Below, piece by piece: positions 48,360 through 64,000 of a DNA stretch of 64,000 nucleotides. The first letter of the stretch is position 1; each line of letters starts with the position of its first letter. A program made the translations under genes and the position numbers. The notes under the pieces were generated by a model. The model was not told where the DNA came from and ran no database searches. It saw only the letters and a program-made list of their open reading frames with translations. Location of the stretch: the NCBI RefSeq assembly GCF_024713975.1, contig NC_091107.1, positions 10,591,501 through 10,655,500 on the forward strand, given 5' to 3'. Origin of the DNA: Paralichthys olivaceus. Lineage: Eukaryota > Chordata > Actinopteri > Pleuronectiformes > Paralichthyidae.

Positions 48360-49530
48360 TCTTCAGTGGGACTGTGGAAATGAAGGAACGCTGAAGCAAG
48401 GATGCCCATCAGTGTATGTGTGTGCGTATATATGTATATGATGTGTGTGTGTGTGTGTGTGTGTGGCTGACTCAAGGATGCCTCTTGCTCCATTTCCAGC
48501 TGTGATCCACCATCTCCGAGGAAAAACCTGCGCTGAACTGATGTGAAGTGTCACTCAAATCAAACAATGTGGCAGACAATGCAAAGACAGTCTGACAAAG
48601 AATCATGTTTGATGCTTTTTTGGAACTTTTTACCCAGCTGAAGCGATGCATCGGAAGAAAAATCAGCAAGAAATCCACACCGACGATAATAAGTTTGTTT
48701 GTCAGTGATCGAAAGGTTCAGTGTTTATTCTCATAGAACATTGCTGTCTGACTAAGGTAGTGCTTGGATAGTTGCAGGAAAGCGAGGGTGTCATGTGTTT
48801 TTGTTCCAAGAGCACACTCGTCTTTACCAAAACAAATCAAATGTATGTATGTTCGTATGCGTGTCTGCTTCAGGTTTCTAAGGAGGGTTTGTGTGTCTGC
48901 GCTTGAAGACTGTTATTGGGTGTCACCTGGAGTATTTGCATACAGAACACCTGAGCTCTAACAACACTCTGATATCATACCTAAAAGACAGAAGGTGTGC
49001 TTTTTTATTTCTCAGTCATTTTAAGTGTGTGTGTCGAACAAACCCATAGACACTGTCGGTAACAGGCTGAAGTGTGTGGAGGCGGATGGAGCTCTCTGTC
49101 ACCGCTGCCTTGAATGTGTGGACTCAGCAGTGAAAAGTAATTTCATTGGTCTGATCTGACATCTTCTCCCTCTCTGGACAGGCAGAACACCTCTGATGAC
49201 ATCGTTGTTCTATTTGTTTATTTCTTTTTTTCCGATTGTTTAATTTATGAGACTCCCAATCTGATTAAATTCTATAATTGCCTTGTATGGGAACTCACTT
49301 TTATTATAGAACCTCTGTTTAAATACAGACTCTACATATAAAATATTTTAATATAATAGGATATGGGAAATTCTTTAACACAGACATAACAAAGCCATTG
49401 TTTTAACCATGCTTATTGATACTTGTATATGAAGAGACTGCATTATATGAAAGTGACAAAATGCGGATGATTTTAGATAAATATCAAGGTGAAATGACGC
49501 TAAGAAAATAAAATGTTTGGCACTTTTTAA
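48360..49530 (+). other. sec24a: sec24a 3' UTR
   Basis: This is the non-coding tail after the sec24a stop codon. It contains a (GT)n run at about 48440-48464 and ends near the AATAAA at 49507. The short ORFs in it have no support. Confidence 0.6.
49507..49512 (+). terminator. sec24a: sec24a poly(A) signal AATAAA
   Basis: The hexamer is followed about 20-40 bases later by a GT-rich element (GTAGTTTGTGTGTTGGTGG), giving a 3' UTR of about 1.15 kb. Confidence 0.65.
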
Positions 49531-50868
49531 ATGTAGTTTGTGTGTTGGTGGCTTAACAGTGTTTATTCAGTGGAAATGAAGACGAAAAACCACAATATGG
49601 ACCAATATTGTCAATATTTCTCTAGACTGGGCTTGAACAGAAGGTTTTTGATTTGGTCTGATTTCATACACGGTTTGTAATCTATGTATTATATAAGCAG
49701 AAATGTATTTAGGAGCAAACATATGTTTTGGTCTTCATGCACAAAATTGTCTTTCATAAAAAACTGATCAAAATAAAACTATAGCCTGTGTTTGTACAGA
49801 GTAAATCACAGACCTGTGGTCTTGAGTCACATGAGTTTGACTGGACAGGACTTAATATTGGACAAAATAGACAACAATGATAAAGTTTTAACTTGACCTG
49901 GATTTATACACCGATAACGTATGACTTCATGTGTTCACAACGAGCAAAATGGGCAGAAAAATATTTTTTTTTGTCTTGGAATGACTCAAAACCAAACAAT
50001 GACTCATTAAAAAACATTCAGCAGTTCAACAGATTCTCATTTTACTGATGACGGATAGAATCAGTTTGTTGGCAGCTGAACAATTTGTAAGAGCAGGATG
50101 TCGAGGGACATTTGACAGTGCAGACCTACCAACTGATTGTAAACCTCAGATAACAGGGTTTTCTAAAACACTTCAGGAAACTAACTTCTTGTGTAAACGT
50201 CTTAAAGGAGCTCAACAAGACTTTTCATAAAACCAACACATGCTGACTTGAGAAGTGTCAGATATTTCAATCTTGAAAAGAAAAATGCCCCGTGTCAAAA
50301 TGTGATGAACTGAGTCAAGTTTGCAGTGCAGGTCTTGGTGGAGGGGGAAATGTGTTTCCATGTCAACTTAGGTCAGACTTATCAAACTCATCTGAAAATG
50401 AATTACCTGAGTCTGATTTACAGTTTTCTGCACAATTTCACAGAAAACAGCAATTTGATTTTAATTTAATTTGTCAAAATCCCTCAGAATCATCATAGAA
50501 TGCAAAACATTTAAATATAAAAATGGTCCTGAATTGATTGAACAGCACAAGTTTCAAACTCGGTAGCTTACTTTTTAAAGCTGATCAGCCATTATCAATA
50601 TGTTTGTTGTTACTACTTCATTTCATTTTTTTATTTATTTGGAACATGTAGATTAAAAAACATATATATACAAGTGGGGGGAAAACTGATGATAAATAAA
50701 TGTAATGCTGTGAACATGCCTCTATAATCAAACTGCAGGGTTAAATAATGTTTCTCTTCGAAGGGAACAAACGTCGATTTAGCCTGCACAGATCTGTCAG
50801 GCCTGTGTTTCCTGTGAGTCAACACCGAGGGACGATAACCCGCAGGAACCACCTCGTCATGCTCAACC
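49531..50868. other. Intergenic sec24a-camlg, nothing identified
   Basis: AT-rich DNA with short unsupported ORFs. The camlg promoter begins near its 3' end. Confidence 0.45.
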
Positions 50869-50876
50869 TGACGTCA
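50869..50876. promoter_or_regulatory. camlg: Perfect CRE palindrome TGACGTCA upstream of camlg
   Basis: The full 8-bp cAMP-response element lies 166 bases before the camlg start codon, inside the CpG-richer promoter stretch. CREB/ATF-family factors bind this sequence. Occupancy here is inferred from motif and position only. Confidence 0.55.
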
Positions 50877-51041
50877 TCACCGTGCGTCCTCTGTGGCTGC
50901 AGACCCCCTCTTGTCCATCCCGCGGTGTTTACCGTCTCATTCAGAGACCTGCGGCCTTTGTGTTGACCGCGGCGGACTGCTGGGTCGTTCCTTTGGCTCC
51001 ACTGACAATAAACTGGTCGTTCGTCGCTGGTCTACTTCAAC

Positions 51042-53423
51042 ATGGAGTCCGGAGAGTCCGCGGAGGAGAAGACTGGTCCGGTGTCCGCGGCTCAGAGGAG
51101 AGCAGAGATCCGCAGGAGGAAGCTGCTCATGAACTCAGAGGACAGGATGAACAGGATCGTGGGCTTCACCAAGAACGAGTCTGAGATCAACGGTATGAAA
51201 CAATATTAACATTAACGTCTGTTCTGCCTCCACCGGTTGTTGCAACCTGCGTCACCTGCTGTCGGAGCATCACGTCAGTCCACGAGCAGAGAACTGTCAC
51301 ATCATGTCCGTGTTTGTTTTGAATGTCTTTAACCGTGTTGGTGTGTAGCACATAGGTTCCAGCCTGGGATTCAAACCAGCAGCTCTCTGATTCCAGTGCT
51401 TCCTCACAGACCTGTTTGATTTCCAGTCAAACAGAAATTATATCAATTAAAAGAATCAATAGATCATTAAAGCAAATGTTCACAGATGTCTGGCTTCTAT
51501 TTTTCTTTAATCAAGATATCAGTCAACATTGATAATCATCACATTAAATATCACATTACTTTCGTTTTTCTGCTTGACCAGTTTATATACTAGTTGATCT
51601 GGGATCAGATAAAAACAAGTTTGTCAGAGTTTTTTTTTTACATAGAAATAACACAAATTGGATTTAAGATTTAAAATTTCCTCATTAAAATACATGTTTT
51701 TAATTTACATTGATTTGAAACCAAGAAAAGCCGAGAAGTGTCACATTTAAAATTGGAATGTAAGTTTCCCTGATAAGTAACTTCAACAATTAAGTATGAC
51801 ATCACTGATGTTTCTAACTTCCTCAGCAGGAGCCTCTCGGCGTCCGACAGAACCTCGGTTCCACCTCGATCTTGACAGAACGGAGCAGTGGTCCTCTTCC
51901 GCATCTTCACAGAGGCCGTCCCCTTTCCTGCCGGAGGCTTCTGGGTTCGGCAGCCGCTCCCACAGCGCCACCCCAGAGAGGAGGGGCTCGCCCCTGCCAG
52001 ACTGCAGTGAGCCACACGGAGGGTCCATAGAAGATGACATCATGGGGGTCCGGCAGAGACCCAGGGGGGAGCGGGCATCGGACGACATCAGTGGGTCCCC
52101 ACGCAGGGGCCTCCAGAAGTACCTGTCTCGTTTCGATGATGCCATGAAACTGCGAGGTCAGCTGGCCAACGAGAAGCCGCCCCAGGACGGAGAGTCGGAG
52201 ACAGAGGAGTTTGATCCCTTCAGAGTCTTCAGGCTCATCGGCAGCGTCCTCCTCGCCATCTTTGTCAGAGTGTTCGTCTGCAAGTATCTGGTGAGTCTGC
52301 TGCTGTCGACACCTTGTTGCTGTGACGACTATGTCGACTGTGACAATGGTAATTTAACATGATAGCAAATGACAACACAGACGCTAAAGGAATTTATGTG
52401 CATTGATAGATCCGTCACAAGTTACAACAGCTAACTAGTATCATCCACAGGTGACATTTAATATTTGTATTAATTGTTAGCTACCACCAGGCCACACTTA
52501 CAGCAGATGCAGATGTTTTATCATCAGAATCAGATGTGCAGAGACAAATTCATGTTGCATTCAATGTGTTGTTGATGTTTCAATAATGATGAATCTGACT
52601 AACAGAAGTATTGTTGCTGCAGTGATGTGACTCATATTTTATTTCATTCTAGTCTATCTTTGCTCCATTTCTGACCCTTGAACTGGCCTACATGGGGTTG
52701 TCTAAGTACTTTCCAAAGGTGAGTTTGCTTTTGATGCCTTTTGTGTTATTTAATATGATATCAAACAGTGTTATTGAGATGCAGATTCTTTGGTTTTAGT
52801 GATGATGTCAAAGAAGTAATGATGGCTGTAGAGCTGTAGAGGCACTGGAAGGTTTATTTCTGAACTTTGGACTGTTTCCCCGTGCTCCCAGTCCTTATGG
52901 TGAACATGTCATCACATCAAACATCGATGTCGTGACATAAAGTTGTTAATCAAGCAGGAATGTGTGTCATTTTCTGTCTTTAGCTTTTCCAACACATGGG
53001 TTTGTTGCTTTGTCTGTTTTCCATATTGTCAATGAAAAATGATTGGTCCAATGCTGATGCTGATATAAGGGAGTACATTTTTTTTTAAGATATAAGATGT
53101 TTAGTTAAACCATAAAATTAATTATAAATAATCCATAATCAAAATCAAACAGGGTCTAACACTAAGAGAATTATCATTTAGTGCTGCCACGTGTTTCATA
53201 GTGTCTTTGCATCACACTCCTGTTTCTCCAGGTAGAGAAGAAGACCCAGACCACTGTGCTAACCGCTGCCCTGCTGCTGTCCGGCATCCCCGCTGAGGTC
53301 ATCAACCGCTCCATGGATACCTACAGGAGGATGGGCGATGTCTTTGCTGACCTATGCGTCTACTTCTTCACCTTCATCCTCTCCAACGAGATCCTGCTCC
53401 TCATTGGCTCAGAGACTCCCTGA
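51042..53423 (+). CDS. camlg: Calcium signal-modulating cyclophilin ligand (CAML; ER tail-anchored protein receptor)
   Basis: CAML with WRB/GET1 forms the ER receptor that takes tail-anchored proteins from the TRC40/GET3 ATPase; it was first named as a cyclophilin B ligand. Exons 51042-51192, 51830-52290, 52653-52718 and 53232-53423 total 870 nt (289 residues plus stop; human about 296). The cytosolic N-terminus carries the conserved basic motif [19 protein letters not shown] (residues 24-42), which contacts TRC40. The middle is Ser/Pro/Arg-rich and probably disordered. The C-terminal third has three hydrophobic segments (about 184-204, 205-218 and 260-284) and ends LLLIGSETP. The start codon context is strong (AACATGG). 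Exon 2 has a tandem CAGCAG acceptor, so an alternative start at 51827 would add one Ala. camlg follows sec24a in the same orientation as in human. Confidence 0.92.
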
Positions 53424-55640
53424 TGGAGGGGCAGGACCTCAGTAACCCAACCCTCCTTCTTGTTGACCCCTCCTTCCGTTCCCCATAGCAACAAGGCATG
53501 CTTATTTACGTCCTCTGGTGTGGGTTTGCTGTCGACAGTCTGAAAATGAATCCCTGCCTTCTTTTGACCGGGGTCGCCCATCAGCTGCATGAGAGCTCAT
53601 CTCGACAGCACTTCAGACTTTCACCAAGGCTCAGCTACATGTTACCAGAGAGGCCAGCGTTTGTTACAGAGCTCCATGTTATTTCTGCTCGCCACAGACG
53701 CTGGAAACTTAACAACACTTTGTGTTTATAATGACCAGTATTATTTATTTTCAGGAAATGGTAAATGTCGCACTGAAAAGTGGAAGATAATTGGTCTTGC
53801 AAAGGGTTCATAGATTCCATCTAACTTTTGTTCACCTCACATGACTCTGACATTTCTGATCTTGATTCATCATCTCGATAAAAATACATCAAACATATTC
53901 TACATGTGTGGAAAACAAAATCTTTCAATATACTGAACCCCACGCTCACAGGTTATGTGTTGTGTTGCTGCTCTCTCTGGCAGGATTTGTCAGAATTGTG
54001 TAAAAAGAGGTTCACAGTGCAATTCCACTGAATGCAAAGAGAGAGTAATAAGAGAAACTGAATTATGCCTGAGTCCTTCTATAACCTAATAAATCTAAAT
54101 GTGTTGCATAAGCTGGACAAGGTGTCATATTCTCAGCTGATAGAAACCTAATACTGGTGCCTGACCTTAAAACCAAATCTCTAACAACACTATGGATGCC
54201 TTTTTTACTCTTAGCTGTGCAGAGGGTTAGAAAGGTTGGGTTCAGTGCGTTTTCAGTTCACGACATTTAAAACCTAAATCTAAACTGTTACAAATGTTTA
54301 TGTATTTGTTTTATTTATATTTTGATTCAGTCTAGTTCCTGAACCAACTGAAACACAAATGAATTGACCGCAACCCTGGAGATGAGAGGGTTACTGAGGA
54401 TCTTGACCTGTTGTGACAGGCTGAATACAGTAGTGGGCTTAATACAGGTGGTTTACTGTTAACTTTATAATTACATGGAAGTTTAGGAACAGTTAAAAAA
54501 ACATGTGCTATGAGATTAGTTTCAATACTCAGAACAACTGATTTCTGACTTTGTTCTCAGGATTCTGATCAAATCTTTGGATTATTTTGTCATTTTTGTC
54601 ATTTTCTTCTGTGATTAATCTGAGGTTCTGTCATATTTTGAATTTCCTCTTTCCTGCTGAACATGCAACAACTAGCAGGAAACGCAGAGGTTCAGACTAA
54701 CAGCTGCATGATTTTTCTGTTGAGAAAATAAAAGGTTGAGGAAGTAAAAACACCCCTGAAACATCTTAATGGATCTGAGTATCTAAGAACAAAAGGCTGG
54801 AGGGGACAAATTAAACAAATTAATTTAGTATGAATGGATCTAGAACATTTAATTTTCTCAATTGTTATTCTGAGGTCACAGAACGAGGAGGAGAAAGATT
54901 AAAAAGAACATGTTTGTAGCGTTGTCATCGTTCACGTTCAGGAGATGCTGAACTCTTCAAATCATCCATCCATGATGATTTGAACTGATGGATATGAATC
55001 CTTCATATTGGTGTTATGATGGACTTCCTCATGACTTTGGTTTAGGCCTTCTGTTGCGATCTCACCTTTTTTTAAAGGGGTCCAACTACAATAAGTATTT
55101 TATTTTGTTTAAAGTCAGAAGAAGCATTTCGCCCTTGTTATTTTTGCACGGCTTTAAAAGGCAGTAAACAGCATAAAGTGAACTGTTGGTAATGAAATGT
55201 AGGATTGACGGGAATGTGTGGGGGTTTACTGGGAACCGCTGTCAGTGCAGCTTCAGTGGGAGTTTGTGCGCTTATATGTATCAATTAATTCATTGGTGAC
55301 GTGTCGTGCTTCGCTTCCTTCAGGCCTCATTCATATATGGTACATACTTTATATACAGTGTACTCTCTGTGTTTGTGCTGTTGATGTTCTTTCTGAATAC
55401 TTTTTATTTCATCCTAATTGATTTATTAATGTGAATATTTGTTTTTCATGTAAATTAATTGATGTGATTTACCGTATCTTACTACTTGTCTAAGTTACTT
55501 GACTGATTTTGATAATGTTTACAGAACAACTGTTAAAATGGCTTTTACATATTTGAACGTAACAAATTCAGTGTTGACATGATTTCAACAGTTTCTGCTT
55601 CAATAAAATACATAGGATGAAAAACTGGACCGTTCTTAAC
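53424..55640 (+). other. camlg: camlg 3' UTR and flanking DNA
   Basis: Non-coding sequence follows the camlg stop codon. Several AATAAA hexamers occur; the one at 55602-55607 is the furthest downstream before the repeat at 55.75 kb. No other gene is supported. Confidence 0.45.
55602..55607 (+). terminator. camlg: Candidate camlg poly(A) signal
   Basis: AATAAA lies about 2.2 kb beyond the stop codon. Earlier hexamers (for example near 54088 and 54726) are alternatives, so this assignment is tentative. Confidence 0.3.
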
Positions 55641-55756
55641 AAATAAATACAACTTGTGGGACAAACTTAAGACTCTAACTTCTCAATATGTATTAAACTG
55701 TTTTATGTAGCAGGGATGTGCATGTTAATAAACATGATGAGATGAGGGTATTTAGA

Positions 55757-56566
55757 TAAATAACTTTATTGAGCTCCAGAGGGAAATGAAACTGTCACAG
55801 CGACAGCCACATGTATCAAAATACAATAGAATATTTTGTTGGTTGCAATCTGCACCCTCACCACTAGATACCATTTAATCCCACACACTGCTACTTTACC
55901 ATCATGCTATTGATTTTGTCTTGAGAAATTATTTCTCAGCCATATTTAGAGGAAGGCTGAAGGGCTACATATCACTGTAATTACCATTTTTAAGTGGTAA
56001 GTATAGATTATTTTATTACATGGACAATGCATTAACCAGTACATGATATGTGTATTACAGCAAGTTGTCTCTAATTATATACTGTATATATATAATTTTC
56101 TCTGCACATATAGCAGAGTAAAAAGTAAACTATTCCCCTCTGATATATGATAGAGGATAATGAATTATATCACAATATCCTGTAGATACAAGACTTAAGT
56201 ATTAGAGATAAATTACATAACACCTCTTCAAGATCATATTAGAAGAGATCTTGGACGAGGTTTTTATTTGTCTTCCTCTACCCAGAGGCACAGGGGGGAG
56301 GGGAATAATAGAGCTAAGTATATTGATGTAAGACTATTTCAATTATTCAGTGTAAACATTCTCACACTGTAAATATTTGTTCTTGGTTTTACACTGAATG
56401 TGTTGGTTTTTATTCCATACAAAGTTTTCTATATATTTTTTAACATTTTGTTACACTTAAGTATTATTATTCCTACACTTCGGTATCGCATGTTACTTAT
56501 TATTACTTACTGACGCCTATTTTGACTCTAATATTGCAAACTAATAAAGGATTATCTTATCTTGTC
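55757..56566. mobile_element. AT-rich element with inverted AATAAAG-type ends, about 0.8 kb
   Basis: The left edge TTTAGATAAATAACTTTATT and the right edge AATAAAGGATTATCTTATCT are roughly inverted complements of each other. Both look like repeat tails common in fish genomes (AATAAAGT/AATAAAGG followed by TATCT). The interior is AT-rich and non-coding. It may be one inverted-repeat element or two tails in opposite orientation; the superfamily is unknown. Confidence 0.4.
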
Positions 56567-56766
56567 ATCAAACAAGTGTCTAAATGAATAGTTTGTGGAA
56601 ATGTTTATTTTATCCCAAAAAAATTCAGAGCCTCTCAAACTATTTTTTCTTACAAAGAACATGAATCATCAGACTGTTGATGGTCACACGCATGAGTTTA
56701 CACTTGATGATTGACAGATTTCATAATTGATTAATTTTGGCATCAACTGTGTTATTCCTCTGACCT

Positions 56767-56784
56767 CCCACCAGAGGGGGGCGC
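56767..56784 (+). promoter_or_regulatory. Weak CTCF-like motif upstream of ddx46
   Basis: CCCACCAGAGGGGGGCGCC contains CCACCAGAGGG and GGGCGC but with extra Gs relative to the CTCF consensus. It lies about 160 bases before the ddx46 start codon. Confidence 0.25.
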
Positions 56785-56943
56785 CCTCCGTTGTTAAGTT
56801 TGTGAATTGAACTGTCGCACTTATCTGTCGCAGTTTTCTTACGCGCAGGTTCAAAGACACCAACAAGCATCCAGCGTTCATCGATCGTCACAATCCATGA
56901 CCTGATTTCCCTTTTTAATCAGACTCAGCTCGGTGGAACAGCG

Positions 56944-64000
<7,057 letters not shown>

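Noticed and set aside
51360..51425. tRNA-like wording (GGGATTCAAACCAGCAGC) in camlg intron 1
   Set aside because: It resembles only a reversed T-arm. No acceptor stem, anticodon arm or pol III A box could be paired.

Overview
The window is nuclear DNA from a vertebrate, almost certainly a percomorph-type teleost. Every gene found is split by short GT-AG introns. The spliced products match the vertebrate proteins JADE2, SAR1, SEC24, CAML and DDX46. The non-coding DNA carries terminal-inverted-repeat elements and microsatellites of the kinds common in fish. Gene order and orientation (jade2 +, sar1b -, sec24a +, camlg +, ddx46 +) are those of human 5q31.1, so this is an old conserved syntenic block.

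Layout. 1-3326: the last two coding exons of jade2. 3327-23365: about 20 kb with no certain gene. It holds the jade2 3' UTR, microsatellites, three TTAA-bounded inverted-repeat elements, CTCF-like motifs, and at 11-14.4 kb a cluster of splice-acceptor-like tracts ending in a good poly(A) signal that might be an unrecognised transcript. 23366-27586 (minus): complete sar1b CDS, six coding exons, 198 codons, with a non-coding 5' exon near 29.95-30.06 kb and a hAT-type element in its second intron. 30.06-31.5 kb: sar1b/sec24a head-to-head promoter interval. 31527-48359: complete sec24a, 23 coding exons joining in frame to 1139 codons. 51042-53423: complete camlg, 4 exons, 289 codons. 56944-64000: ddx46 from its start codon through 17 exons (about 767 codons), cut by the window end.

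Functionally, sar1b and sec24a are partners in COPII vesicle budding at the ER: the GTPase that starts the coat and the cargo-binding adaptor it recruits. They are divergently transcribed from promoters about 1.2 kb apart. camlg encodes an ER-membrane receptor of the tail-anchored protein insertion pathway. jade2 encodes a chromatin reader/HBO1 scaffold and ddx46 a U2 snRNP-linked splicing helicase (Prp5).

Exon boundaries were read by eye from splice consensus and frame continuity. The four genes that start in the window keep an open frame across every junction, which strongly supports the models. I saw no prokaryotic features, CRISPR array, rRNA, convincing tRNA or virus, and no clearly new biological system. 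The best candidates for a second look are the possible 11-14.4 kb transcript, the shared COPII promoter region, the CTCF-like motif cluster, and the mobile elements.
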